Below are positions 53,837-62,083 of a stretch of DNA of 64,000 bases, piece after piece. Position numbers and translations under genes: made by a program. The notes beneath the pieces were generated by a model, which was not told the origin of the DNA, did not search any database, and was given only the letters and a program-made list of their open reading frames with translations. The stretch comes from Hydrotalea sp. (GTDB taxonomy: Bacteria; Bacteroidota; Bacteroidia; Chitinophagales; Chitinophagaceae), in assembly GCA_022402565.1 (NCBI GenBank), contig JAKRSC010000024.1, positions 294,042-358,041 of the forward strand, in the 5' to 3' direction. Within the stretch, counting starts at the first letter, position 1. Each line of letters begins with the position of its first letter.

Positions 53837-54250
53837 TCATGAACTACTCAACAAAAATTGTTCCGCTGTCATAACCAAAATATTAGCTTTCTTATAGTCA
53901 TGTAAGTTGCGAGTAAGCAAAATTTCAAGCCTGTTTTCAATAGCTGTAAAATACTGTATGGCGTCTTCAAAATCTCTAAAATCGGAGGACAATGCCAAAT
54001 CAATTACTTTATCACCCACAGATAAAACGGACACCAAAGTTTTGAACTGAATGATCTTTTTTCTGGCTTGATTGGTATCTAAATGTCTCGATAAAATATA
54101 AAACAGATTAGAAAATGCTAGCGATGATACGTAAATTTTGATTTTTCCTTCATCTGCCAAAGAAAACAGATTTGCCGCAGCTTCATAATGAGGTTGCCGA
54201 GCACTTAACAAATCCATTAAAATGTCGGTGTCAACGAATACCCTCTCCAT
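53837..54250 (-). CDS. PIN-domain toxin (VapC-like)
   Basis: 137 residues, a PIN ribonuclease domain. Acidic active-site residues visible are Asp7 (FVDTDILMDLL), Asp9 and Asp93/Asp96 (DFRDFEDAIQ). The second-helix position that is often Glu reads Asn48 (SSLAFSNLFYIL), as I recall for COG5573-type PIN proteins. It probably cleaves tRNA or mRNA when its antitoxin is lost. The antitoxin gene lies immediately upstream on the same strand with no gap between its stop and this start. Confidence 0.88.
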   Translation of the reverse strand: MERVFVDTDILMDLLSARQPHYEAAANLFSLADEGKIKIYVSSLAFSNLFYILSRHLDTNQARKKIIQFKTLVSVLSVGDKVIDLALSSDFRDFEDAIQYFTAIENRLEILLTRNLHDYKKANILVMTAEQFLLSSS

Positions 54251-54493
54251 CTATTTGTATTTGTTCTTGAGATACTCAGAATAATCTTTTTTATGATCGT
54301 AATCATTTGGCAAATCGATCAAGCCTGATAGACTTTTAACCAATGGGGTAATTCGACTTTTCCTGGATGGGTTGGTTACTTTTTGCAAATAAACCTCCAC
54401 TAGGCTCGACACACTGGTATTATGCATTTTCGCATAGTTCTTTGCCCGTTCAATAACACCCTCATCTATCTTCAAAGTCAGTTTGGTACTCAT
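54251..54493 (-). CDS. Antitoxin of the VapC-like pair (DUF6364/RHH-like)
   Basis: 80 residues. MSTKLTLKIDEGVIERAKNYAKMHNTSVSSLVEVYLQKV has the beta-strand plus two helices of a ribbon-helix-helix DNA-binding antitoxin, as in DUF6364 proteins; the C-terminal half is charged and likely wraps the toxin (KSLSGLIDLPNDYDHKKDYSEYLKNKYK). Its gene ends where the toxin gene begins. Two direct repeats directly upstream (54502-54538) are likely binding sites for self-regulation. Confidence 0.85.
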   Translation of the reverse strand: MSTKLTLKIDEGVIERAKNYAKMHNTSVSSLVEVYLQKVTNPSRKSRITPLVKSLSGLIDLPNDYDHKKDYSEYLKNKYK

Positions 54494-54501
54494 AGAACAT
54501 C

Positions 54502-54538
54502 TTTATACGTGCAAAATAAATTATTTTATACGTACAAA
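54502..54538. promoter_or_regulatory. Direct-repeat operator of the toxin-antitoxin pair
   Basis: Two copies of a 14-bp element, TTTATACGTGCAAA (54502-54515) and TTTATACGTACAAA (54525-54538), differ at one base and start 23 bp apart, about two helical turns, so bound proteins would sit on the same face. They lie 9-45 bases before the antitoxin start, where an RHH antitoxin would regulate its own promoter. Confidence 0.75.
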
Positions 54539-54604
54539 CAAAATAATCTGCAATGCACGAACATTCATTAAGAAACTTCCATTAGACCTTCAATTGCCTT
54601 AACC

Positions 54605-54612
54605 TACCTTTG
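54605..54612 (+). promoter_or_regulatory. Radical SAM gene -7 box
   Basis: TACCTTTG matches TAnnTTTG, 15 bases before the ATG at 54628. It places the TTG at 54610 inside the promoter, so the ATG is the start. Confidence 0.6.
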
Positions 54613-54627
54613 CACTTTAACAATAGC

Positions 54628-55917
54628 ATGAGACCTTATTTATTATACTCGGACGGAGAAGGAAATATTTTTGAAGACAACAGTTTATACGCAGTTGGTC
54701 GCGCAGGATGGGATGCATTTGAAGTAGAACCCGACCAGTGGATTCCCCTTCCCGAAGGAGGAAATCTTTACGAGCTACCCGGAAGAAAAGGTATTGGCAT
54801 TGACGTACATACTGGCGAAATGCGCCTTTGCGATAAAGGCTGGGCTGTTGCCGCTTTTATTCCTCCCGCTCATACCACCCTCTGGCTTTCAGCCTATGAA
54901 ACCAGTCCAGATGCTCCTACTCTACCCCTTTTTTGCTATACAGCAGCGGGATGGATGGATGGAAAACATTGGGTTACAGCAGTAAAAATTGAACAAGATA
55001 TCAGACAGGAAGCTGCAGGATACAATGAAGATGCTATTGCTAATGGCACAAAACAACTCTTACAGCAATACCCAGAAAATAGACTGGTTAAACACCTAAT
55101 GGAGAATTGCTGCATGACTTATCATTGTCCAGCAGCAAGGAACTTTTCATTACATCGCTGGGAGTGCCCTATTCCTGTTTCGCCGGCATGTAATGCTAAC
55201 TGCATTGGTTGCATTTCTTTTCAGCCTGAAGATGAAAGTATTGTTAGTAACCACGACCGATTAACATTCAAGCCAACTGTTGAAGAAATTGTTGAATACA
55301 CCGTACCGCATTTAATGGAAGCACCCTATCCTATTGTAAGTTTTGGTCAGGGTTGTGAAGGTGAACCCTTATTGATGTGGGAAACGATTGCTCCTGCTAT
55401 TCAAGAAATGCGCAAACACACACAAAGAGGAAGTATCAATATAAATACAAACGGTTCTAGACCTGAATGGGTAAAAGCCCTTTGCGAAGCAGGTTTAAAT
55501 AGTATTAGAGTGAGTACCAACAGCGCTCGTAAATCAATTTATGAAGCTTATTATCGCCCTAATAATTATCAGTTTGAAGATATCGTGGAAAGTTTGAGAG
55601 TAGCCAATAGTTATGGTTGTTGGACCAGCATTAATTACTTTGTATTCCCAGGAATGACTGACTCTAATGAAGAATACGAAGCTTTGAGAAAACTTATTCG
55701 CACAACTGGTTTAAGTATGATTCAGTGGCGAAATTTCAACATAGATCCCGATTGGTATCTTGGAAAAATTGGCGTTACAGAAACTGGTGAAATGTGGGGC
55801 GTGAAACAAATGATGGAGATGATTCGAGATGAATTCCCCGACCTAAAGTTTGGATACTTTAACCCGCCAATAGAACGTATTAAAGGAAATTACGCAACCG
55901 ATTTTGCCCATCATTAA
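54628..55917 (+). CDS. Radical SAM protein of unknown function
   Basis: 429 residues. Residues 1-160 form an N-terminal region with no family I recognise (RPYLLYSDGEGNIFEDNSLYAVGR, GYNEDAIANGTKQLLQQYPENRL). A Cys-rich linker (Cys161, 162, 167, 180) precedes the radical SAM cluster Cys188-x3-Cys192-x2-Cys195 (SPACNANCIGC). The TIM-barrel part has VSFGQGCEGEPLL (a GEP-type motif), INTNGSRPEWVK and RVSTNSARKSIYEAYY. The remaining segment may hold another cluster or bind substrate. It is coupled (1-base overlap) to an EamA transporter. Reaction unknown. Confidence 0.82.
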   Translation: MRPYLLYSDGEGNIFEDNSLYAVGRAGWDAFEVEPDQWIPLPEGGNLYELPGRKGIGIDVHTGEMRLCDKGWAVAAFIPPAHTTLWLSAYETSPDAPTLPLFCYTAAGWMDGKHWVTAVKIEQDIRQEAAGYNEDAIANGTKQLLQQYPENRLVKHLMENCCMTYHCPAARNFSLHRWECPIPVSPACNANCIGCISFQPEDESIVSNHDRLTFKPTVEEIVEYTVPHLMEAPYPIVSFGQGCEGEPLLMWETIAPAIQEMRKHTQRGSININTNGSRPEWVKALCEAGLNSIRVSTNSARKSIYEAYYRPNNYQFEDIVESLRVANSYGCWTSINYFVFPGMTDSNEEYEALRKLIRTTGLSMIQWRNFNIDPDWYLGKIGVTETGEMWGVKQMMEMIRDEFPDLKFGYFNPPIERIKGNYATDFAHH

Positions 55918-56852
55918 TGCCCGCAATTCCTAAGCCTTCACAACTTCCATTCTCTACCGTAACAACCGGTGTGCTTTTGGCTATTCTAGCAACCGTTATT
56001 TGGTCTGGAAATTTCATTGTTGCTCGTTATGTAGCTAACGATATTCCTCCCATTAGTTTGGCTTTTTTCAGGTGGTTAACTGGTACATTGCTATTAACGC
56101 CCCTTGCATGGAATAGAGTTCAGCAACAAAAAAAACTAATTCGCATTAATATTAAGCACCTAGCTTGGACAGGCCTTGCTGGTGTAACGCTTTTCAATAC
56201 ATTCATTTACATGGCAGGCAAAACCTCACCAGCAGTTAATATGGCACTCATTGGAACAACCTCATCTCCAATTATGTCGAATATTTTAGCTGTTATTTTT
56301 CTCAAAGAAATTCTTTCATGGCAAAGAATTTCTGGCATGGTGCTTTGTATTGTTGGCATATTATGGTTGATTGCAAAAGGGAATTGGGCTAACCTCATGC
56401 AGTTTCATTTTACAGAAGGCGATTTATTGATTCTTGCTGGCGCATTTGCGTTTGCTGTTTACAATATTTTAGTTCGCAAGAAAAGCCAGTCGTTGCATCC
56501 TTTGTCATTTCTATGGTCGGTTTTTGCAATAGGAACTCTATTTTTATTGCCTGGCTGGCTCATTGAACAGCAATTCACTCCTGCCATTGATTGGAGCTTG
56601 GATAAAATTGCTATGATTTTTTATCTTGGAGCAGGGACTTCAGTAGCAGCTTTTCTTTGTTGGAATGCATCCATAGCTCGGTTGGGTCCAGCAAGAACCG
56701 CACTTTTTGGAAACCTTATTCCAATTTTCAGCACAGTAGAAGCTATTTGGTTGCTCAATGAATCCTTTCAAGTTATTCATTTTATTAGCTTCAGCCTGGT
56801 ATTGACTGGTTTGGTCATTGCTAATCTAAAAAGCAACCAAAAGCAACATTAA
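55917..56852 (+). CDS. EamA/DMT-family transporter
   Basis: 311 residues with ten predicted membrane helices in two EamA repeats; ANDIPPISLAFFRWLTGTLLLTPL and MALIGTTSSPIMSNILAVIFLKEILS in the first repeat, and SIARLGPARTALFGNLIPIFSTVEAIWLLNE in the second, match the drug/metabolite exporter superfamily. Its ATG overlaps the radical SAM stop (TAATG), which suggests translational coupling and perhaps a shared compound. Substrate not predictable. Confidence 0.88.
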   Translation: MPAIPKPSQLPFSTVTTGVLLAILATVIWSGNFIVARYVANDIPPISLAFFRWLTGTLLLTPLAWNRVQQQKKLIRINIKHLAWTGLAGVTLFNTFIYMAGKTSPAVNMALIGTTSSPIMSNILAVIFLKEILSWQRISGMVLCIVGILWLIAKGNWANLMQFHFTEGDLLILAGAFAFAVYNILVRKKSQSLHPLSFLWSVFAIGTLFLLPGWLIEQQFTPAIDWSLDKIAMIFYLGAGTSVAAFLCWNASIARLGPARTALFGNLIPIFSTVEAIWLLNESFQVIHFISFSLVLTGLVIANLKSNQKQH

Positions 56853-56953
56853 CCTTTTCTTTTGTGTAAAATCTGCATATCTGCATCCTTTTAACGTTAG
56901 TTTTCAACAAAGAAGGCCATTGCTGCCTTCATTTGTAACTTTAACCATAGATT

Positions 56954-57820
56954 ATGGAGCAGTCGAACCAGAATTCATTCACTAGTCAAAAAAACCTTCG
57001 TGCTGGGGGATATACCCTTACTGTACTTGCTGCTTTATTCATACTCTTATTTTTTCTTCAATTCAGCCTACCCCAAATTCCACCTATTCCTCAAGAAATG
57101 GGCATTGAAGTGAATCTTGGAAATAGTGAAACAGGAGAAGGCGACGAGGCTCCAATGGCACCAGGCGATTATGCCGCAACAGATACAGATCAAGCAAACC
57201 CTCCACCATCAACAGAAAGCAATCAAGAAGAAACCACTTCAGATTTGGATGACCCTGATGGTGAAACTATAGCAACAGGTACAAAAAAGCAACCTACAAC
57301 ACTTACTAAAGAAGCTGTTGTAAATAAAAACAGGACCAATAATAATAGTACAGCTACACCAGCAGCTCCACAACCGAAAGCCGTGTTTAGCAAACCTGGT
57401 GGAACAGGAACTGGCGGCAATCAGTCAGACAGCTACAACGAAACCCGCAATCAAGGAATTGCTGGTGGCAAAGGCGATCAGGGTAAACCAAATGGCAACC
57501 CTAATAGCGATAGCTACACAGGTAATGCTGCATCTGGTAATAGTGGAGTAAGTATAAGAAGTGGATTGGACGGTAGAAGAATTACAAAGCTGCCAAGTTT
57601 TGAAGACGATTTTAACGAAAATGCGCGAGTAGCAGTTGACATTACAGTTGATAAAAATGGAAATGTTACAAACGCAGTTGTAAATCCACGTGGCACTACA
57701 ACAACCAACGCTAATATTCGCAATATTGCTATTAGAAAAGCAAGAACCCTAAAGCTAAATCCAAGTACTGCCGAAGAACAGACTGGAACTTTAATGTTTA
57801 ATTTCCGCTTGCGCGAATAA
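56954..57820 (+). CDS. TonB-family protein with Gly/Asn/Thr-rich linker
   Basis: 288 residues. A single membrane helix at ~20-40 (TLTVLAALFILLFFLQF) is followed by a Pro, then a long Gly/Asn/Ser/Thr-rich disordered region (~50-205) and a C-terminal TonB-like domain (~210-288: DFNENARVAVDITVDKNGNVTNAVVNPRGTTT, RKARTLKLNPSTAEEQTGTLMFNFRLRE). This would link an inner-membrane motor to outer-membrane receptors. exbB and exbD are not beside it in this window. folC follows after 34 bases, an order common in the phylum. Confidence 0.8.
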   Translation: MEQSNQNSFTSQKNLRAGGYTLTVLAALFILLFFLQFSLPQIPPIPQEMGIEVNLGNSETGEGDEAPMAPGDYAATDTDQANPPPSTESNQEETTSDLDDPDGETIATGTKKQPTTLTKEAVVNKNRTNNNSTATPAAPQPKAVFSKPGGTGTGGNQSDSYNETRNQGIAGGKGDQGKPNGNPNSDSYTGNAASGNSGVSIRSGLDGRRITKLPSFEDDFNENARVAVDITVDKNGNVTNAVVNPRGTTTTNANIRNIAIRKARTLKLNPSTAEEQTGTLMFNFRLRE

Positions 57821-57842
57821 TACAAGTTTAGCAATCTGCTGC

Positions 57843-57850
57843 TAACTTGC
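57843..57850 (+). promoter_or_regulatory. TAACTTGC box adjacent to folC start
   Basis: TAACTTGC resembles a -7 element (TAnnTTTG with the last bases altered) and ends 4 bases before the folC ATG. Support is only by its recurrence in the same relation before other genes here (e.g. 49251-49244 and 22093-22086). Confidence 0.3.
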
Positions 57851-57854
57851 ATGC

Positions 57855-59186
57855 ATGAATTATCAGGAGACAGTAGAATTCTTGTACAGCAAACTACCTA
57901 TGTTCAGTCGACAAGGTGCTGCAGCCTACAAAAAGGATTTACATAACACGATTGCATTATTAGACAGCTTAGATCATCCTGAAAGAAAATTCAAATCTGT
58001 TCATATTGCGGGCACAAATGGTAAAGGCAGTTCATCGCACATGCTAGCAGCAATTTTTCAAAGTGCAGGATACAAAACAGGATTATACACCTCTCCACAC
58101 CTCCACGATTTTAGAGAGCGTATTAAAATAAATGGAGAAATGGTGAGTGAAGATTATGTGATTAAATTTGTTCAAACTTGCTTACCAACCATTGGAAAAA
58201 TTGAACCTTCCTTTTTTGAAGTCACCGTGGCAATGGCATTTGATTGGTTCGCAAAGCAAGAAGTAGATATTGCTATCATTGAAGTAGGATTGGGTGGGAG
58301 ATTAGATAGCACTAATGTTATTACACCTGAGATTTCCATCATTACCCAAATTGGAAAAGATCATATGAATATGCTGGGAAATACTTTATCTGCTATTGCA
58401 TTTGAGAAAGCAGGTATTATTAAACAAGGAGTTCCCGTGGTAATTGGAGAAATCCACCCAGAAACAAAACCTATTTTTCTTGAACAAGCAAAATTAAAAC
58501 AAGCCACTCTTCAATTTGCAGAAGAGTACCTTGTGATTGATGCAATAGAACAAAGAGCCAACAGTTTAGATGTGACGTTTAAAAATAGTTACATAGAACC
58601 TAAAACCTATACATGCGATTTACCTGGTTGGTACCAAGCTCGAAATATGCGTACAGTTTTAACAGCAACGCATATTTTGCGTGAATTGGGTTGGAATTTA
58701 GATGAAGAAGCAGTTCGAACAGGACTAAGCAATTCGAAAAGTATCAATGGCTTAATGGGACGCTGGGAAATTCTTCAAAGCAATCCAACAGTTATAGCAG
58801 ATGTTGGGCACAATGAAGATGGAATTAAAGTTATTCTTGAGCAACTGAGTAAATGTGCTTATAAGCAATTGCATATTGTCTTTGGAATGGCGAAGGACAA
58901 AGAAATTGAAAATGTCTTGCAGCTACTTCCTAAATATGCTGCATATTATTTCACCCAAGCTTCAATTCCACGTGCATTAGATGCACATATACTTTGTGAA
59001 ATAGCAAATAGATATGAATTAAAAGGAACAACCATTCCTTCGGTAAATAATGCCTTATTAAGCTCTATACAGCATGCCTCAAAAGATGATTTGATTCTTG
59101 TTTGTGGAAGTATTTTTGTGGTTGCAGAAATTGATCGTTCTATTTTTCAGCAATCCAATTCAACTGCAGCATCGCCTGAAAAATAG
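57855..59186 (+). CDS. folC: Bifunctional folylpolyglutamate/dihydrofolate synthase
   Basis: 443 residues of the Mur-ligase-like family. The ATP-binding P-loop GTNGKGSS is at 53-60; YTSPHLHDFRERIKING and IIEVGLGGRLDSTNVI are the FolC motifs; ITQIGKDHMNMLGNTLSAIAFEKAGIIK is a further landmark. The C-terminal ligase domain has IADVGHNEDGIKVI. It adds glutamates to folates and may also make dihydrofolate. Its end overlaps the converging Nudix gene by 47 bases. Confidence 0.95.
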   Translation: MNYQETVEFLYSKLPMFSRQGAAAYKKDLHNTIALLDSLDHPERKFKSVHIAGTNGKGSSSHMLAAIFQSAGYKTGLYTSPHLHDFRERIKINGEMVSEDYVIKFVQTCLPTIGKIEPSFFEVTVAMAFDWFAKQEVDIAIIEVGLGGRLDSTNVITPEISIITQIGKDHMNMLGNTLSAIAFEKAGIIKQGVPVVIGEIHPETKPIFLEQAKLKQATLQFAEEYLVIDAIEQRANSLDVTFKNSYIEPKTYTCDLPGWYQARNMRTVLTATHILRELGWNLDEEAVRTGLSNSKSINGLMGRWEILQSNPTVIADVGHNEDGIKVILEQLSKCAYKQLHIVFGMAKDKEIENVLQLLPKYAAYYFTQASIPRALDAHILCEIANRYELKGTTIPSVNNALLSSIQHASKDDLILVCGSIFVVAEIDRSIFQQSNSTAASPEK

Positions 59187-59685
59187 CGCCATATTGTACT
59201 CCATGTCCAAAGCGTTGCTCTTTCAACCAAAGCATCAAATCTGATTTAGGCAATAATTGTATTTGAATATCTTCATACGGATCTAATTGTTGACCTGATT
59301 GAAGTGAACATCCAGTTGCAAGAAAGAAATGTGCCTGATTATTTTCTAAAGCTGGGTTTGGATGAATAGAATACAAATGGTGCCATTCTTTAGCTACATA
59401 CCCTGTTTCTTCTAACAACTCTCTTTTAGCAGCTTGTAACGGATCTTCACCAGGATCAACCATTCCACCAGGTAATTCTATACTCATTTTGTGAACAGCG
59501 TGACGATATTGCTGCACCAATACAATTTCTTGATGTTCTGTTACTGCTACAATATTGCAGAATGAAGGAATATCTAAAACTAAATAAGGATACAAATTTC
59601 TTCCATCTGGCAAAACACACCTATCGGCTCTTACTTGCAACCAAGATTGCTGTAATAAAATATTTGATTCTTCTACTTTCCACAT
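59140..59685 (-). CDS. Nudix hydrolase (first of a tandem pair by position)
   Basis: 181 residues. The full Nudix box is present: GMVDPGEDPLQAAKRELLEETGY (G-x5-E-x7-REL-x-EE-x-GY). The upstream segment VQQYRHAVHKMSIELPGG is typical of ADP-ribose/nucleoside-diphosphate-sugar pyrophosphatases. Its ATG overlaps the stop of the second Nudix gene by one base (TAATG), so the two are coupled. It overlaps the converging folC gene by 47 bases. Substrate unknown. Confidence 0.88.
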   Translation of the reverse strand: MWKVEESNILLQQSWLQVRADRCVLPDGRNLYPYLVLDIPSFCNIVAVTEHQEIVLVQQYRHAVHKMSIELPGGMVDPGEDPLQAAKRELLEETGYVAKEWHHLYSIHPNPALENNQAHFFLATGCSLQSGQQLDPYEDIQIQLLPKSDLMLWLKEQRFGHGVQYGAIFQAMLQLNWIAEK

Positions 59686-60263
59686 TATTTGAACTTGTTA
59701 GATGAAAATTGAAGTACCCCTAATTCTTGCAAGGCATACAAAATAGTAGTCACCTGCATGGATTGGATAAATTCATTTTTCTGAAACATTTCTATGAAAC
59801 GCTCCCAACTCACTAAAAAAACTTCCATATCCTCAGATGTATCTAAAACAGCTTCTGCATCTTTATACCCACCTGTTGCCAAAAACATCCGCATAACATT
59901 GGTATTAGTAGTTGGATTGGGTGAAGTAAACCCTAAGTATTTGATTTCTTTAAATCGATAACCAGTTTCTTCCAATAATTCACGCGCCATGGCCGATTCA
60001 AAACTAGCATCAGAAGCATCTATACAGCCTCCCGGAAGTTCATTAGCAATTACTCCCAAACCATGACGATACATGCGTTCTAAAATCACTTCTCCATTTT
60101 CAGTAATAGCAACCGCTGTTGCATAATCAGGGAAGCCATATACATAAAAAGGTTCTATAAGAGTACCATCAGCTTTCTGACATACATCCGCTCTTACATC
60201 TACCCACTGATCCTTGAGTAATTGCTTAGATGAAATTGTCTTCCATTGTAAATCGTTTCTCAT
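59685..60263 (-). CDS. Nudix hydrolase (second of the tandem pair, box with Asp)
   Basis: 192 residues from the ATG overlapping the DinB stop by one base (TGATG). The Nudix box reads GCIDASDASFESAMARELLEETGY: the first metal-binding Glu is replaced by Asp while the REL-x-EE-x-G part is intact, so activity is likely but the metal site is slightly altered. It resembles the ADP-ribose pyrophosphatase group (FYVYGFPDYATAVAITENGEVILERMYRHG). It is a paralogue of the downstream Nudix. Confidence 0.85.
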   Translation of the reverse strand: MRNDLQWKTISSKQLLKDQWVDVRADVCQKADGTLIEPFYVYGFPDYATAVAITENGEVILERMYRHGLGVIANELPGGCIDASDASFESAMARELLEETGYRFKEIKYLGFTSPNPTTNTNVMRMFLATGGYKDAEAVLDTSEDMEVFLVSWERFIEMFQKNEFIQSMQVTTILYALQELGVLQFSSNKFK

Positions 60264-60790
60264 CACCAATTCATTTTTTCACGAAGCGATTGTATATGTG
60301 CTACATGATGTCGGCCATGCCAACTATACAAACCCAACGCATACCAAAGGTTCATATCTTTTTGTTGCTCTGGATGATAAAAAGTGTTTGACCAATCGTC
60401 CCAATCAAAGTCTTTCATAAAGAAGAACCAACGCTGATGTAAAGCATGTAATAATGTAATAGAAACATTTAAAGGAACAGTTTCAACATCTTGCAGTACA
60501 GCCCATCGTTCTTCGTAATAAGGTTTAATAGTTGGATGATCTTCTGTGTACGCCAACTTGAAACGGATATAAGCATTCATATGACTATCGGCCAAATGAT
60601 GCACCACTTGGTGAATGGTCCACCCGCCCTCTCTATACGGTGTATGCAACTGTTCAGCATCTAAGTTTTGAATTGACTGTTCAACCAATTCGGGTAAAAA
60701 GCGAATATCAAGCAACCATTTTTCTTTAGCATCTTCTGAATAGCCTTCAGTAACATAGGGACCAATTGGGTATCTGGGATCAATAAGCAT
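60263..60790 (-). CDS. DinB/YfiT-family protein (bacillithiol S-transferase type)
   Basis: 175 residues, DinB four-helix fold. Metal-ligand histidines are visible in WTIHQVVHHLADSHMNAYIRFKLA and in SWHGRHHVAHIQSLRE. The motif and the opening RYPIGPYVTEGYS match YfiT (BstA), a group including S-transferases that attach bacillithiol to electrophiles. It fits the other thiol genes in the window. It is the first gene of a coupled operon with two Nudix genes. Confidence 0.82.
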   Translation of the reverse strand: MLIDPRYPIGPYVTEGYSEDAKEKWLLDIRFLPELVEQSIQNLDAEQLHTPYREGGWTIHQVVHHLADSHMNAYIRFKLAYTEDHPTIKPYYEERWAVLQDVETVPLNVSITLLHALHQRWFFFMKDFDWDDWSNTFYHPEQQKDMNLWYALGLYSWHGRHHVAHIQSLREKMNW

Positions 60791-60801
60791 AAAAATGTTT
60801 T

Positions 60802-61575
60802 TTAAAAATCTCGCAATGAATGTCCAGTTAAATAAATAAATACATCCTCTAAATTAGCCCTTTTCATTTCTTTAGGTCGTTCAAATCCAGTACTAAGCAA
60901 ATCATCTATGAGCTCATCTGGTGTAGCCATACGGATGATGGTACCTTGATCTATTATTGCCACACGATCGCATAACAGTTCGGCTTCATCCATATAGTGA
61001 GTCGTTAAAATAACAGTGGTTCCCTTTTTCTGAATTTCCTTGATTAGATCCCACAAATTCCTTCTTGCTTGAGGATCTAAGCCAGTTGTTGGCTCATCTA
61101 AAAAAATGATTTGTGGGTCATGGATTAAAGTAGTTGCAATAGAAAATCGTTGCTTTTGTCCACCACTTAACTGCTTAAAAGTTGCCTTTGCTTTATCTTC
61201 TAAATTTACTTTAGCTAAAAGAGCCATAGGATCAATATCTCTATTATACAAACCTGCAAAAAGCTCTAGTAATTCAACTAATTTCAATCCCGGATAGTAG
61301 CCAGAGCTTTGCAATTGCACACCTATGATTTCTTTTATTTTATTAGGCTGCTTATCCAAGTCAAACCCTCCTACATGCACTTTCCCCGACGTTTTCTCGC
61401 GAAGTGTTTCCATAATTTCAAGGGTAGTAGATTTTCCCGCTCCATTTGGACCCAACAGTCCAAATATCTCTCCTCGCTTTACAGTAAAACTGATACCCTT
61501 CACAGCTTCAAATGAACCGTACCGTTTTACCAAGTTTTCTACTTCAATGATATTATCTTGTGTATTTGGTTCCAT
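60802..61575 (-). CDS. ABC transporter ATP-binding protein (exporter type)
   Basis: 257 residues, single ATPase domain of the CcmA/DrrA type. Walker A GPNGAGKST (~41-49), Q-loop region VQLQSSGYYPG, signature LSGGQKQRFS, Walker B IIFLDEPTTGLD and switch His in TTHYMDEAELL. The permease is not adjacent: the neighbours are a small exported protein and DinB. Its start overlaps the preceding gene by 23 bases, so it is cotranscribed with the 61553 gene and probably fbp. Confidence 0.88.
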   Translation of the reverse strand: MEPNTQDNIIEVENLVKRYGSFEAVKGISFTVKRGEIFGLLGPNGAGKSTTLEIMETLREKTSGKVHVGGFDLDKQPNKIKEIIGVQLQSSGYYPGLKLVELLELFAGLYNRDIDPMALLAKVNLEDKAKATFKQLSGGQKQRFSIATTLIHDPQIIFLDEPTTGLDPQARRNLWDLIKEIQKKGTTVILTTHYMDEAELLCDRVAIIDQGTIIRMATPDELIDDLLSTGFERPKEMKRANLEDVFIYLTGHSLRDF

Positions 61576-62083
61576 AACGTATAGGCAATGAAAAATTTAA
61601 CTGATAGGGCTGATTAATTAGAGTAGACTGATGAACCTTTGGCTGTGTTTGTTGATAATACATAGCACCTTGCAATAAATGAAGTTGTGCCTGATTTTTT
61701 ATTGCACCACCACCTGCGTTTAATAAAGCAATACCACCAATAATCCACCAATTAACACTACCCTGTCTGGCAGATATGAAAATATTGGCAATGCCTACTA
61801 TTGTTCCTGTATAAACCAACGCATTGCCCACATCGCGTTTCCGCTTATACTTTCTATAAAAAGATTCTAAGTTGGGGTCATTGATTTGATAAATCAGGCT
61901 TTGCAAATTTCTTCCAGTATATAGCTTTCCTTTATATATCATTCCAGGTTTAGTAAGTGTAGGTACAAAACTCAAACCATTAGAAGAATGAAAATATAAC
62001 TGCTCTTGTAATTCACTCAACTGAGCCGAAGAGCTAATGCTCAAAGACGTAAAGACAAGAATTATTAAAATTATTTTTCGCAT
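61553..62083 (-). CDS. Exported protein of unknown function
   Basis: 176 residues with a signal peptide ([21 protein letters not shown]). Two hydrophobic stretches (DVGNALVYTGTIVGIANIFIS and VNWWIIGGIALLNAGGGAI) follow a segment PGMIYKGKLYTGRNLQSLIYQIND. I do not recognise a family. An ATGATG pair at the start overlaps the fbp stop; the start could be either. It overlaps the ABC ATPase gene by 23 bases. Confidence 0.65.
   Translation of the reverse strand: MRKIILIILVFTSLSISSSAQLSELQEQLYFHSSNGLSFVPTLTKPGMIYKGKLYTGRNLQSLIYQINDPNLESFYRKYKRKRDVGNALVYTGTIVGIANIFISARQGSVNWWIIGGIALLNAGGGAIKNQAQLHLLQGAMYYQQTQPKVHQSTLINQPYQLNFSLPIRYGTKYTR

Noticed and set aside
56954-57820. ExbB/ExbD genes expected next to the TonB-like gene
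   Set aside because: Neighbours are EamA and folC; no biopolymer-transport motor gene is present in the window.
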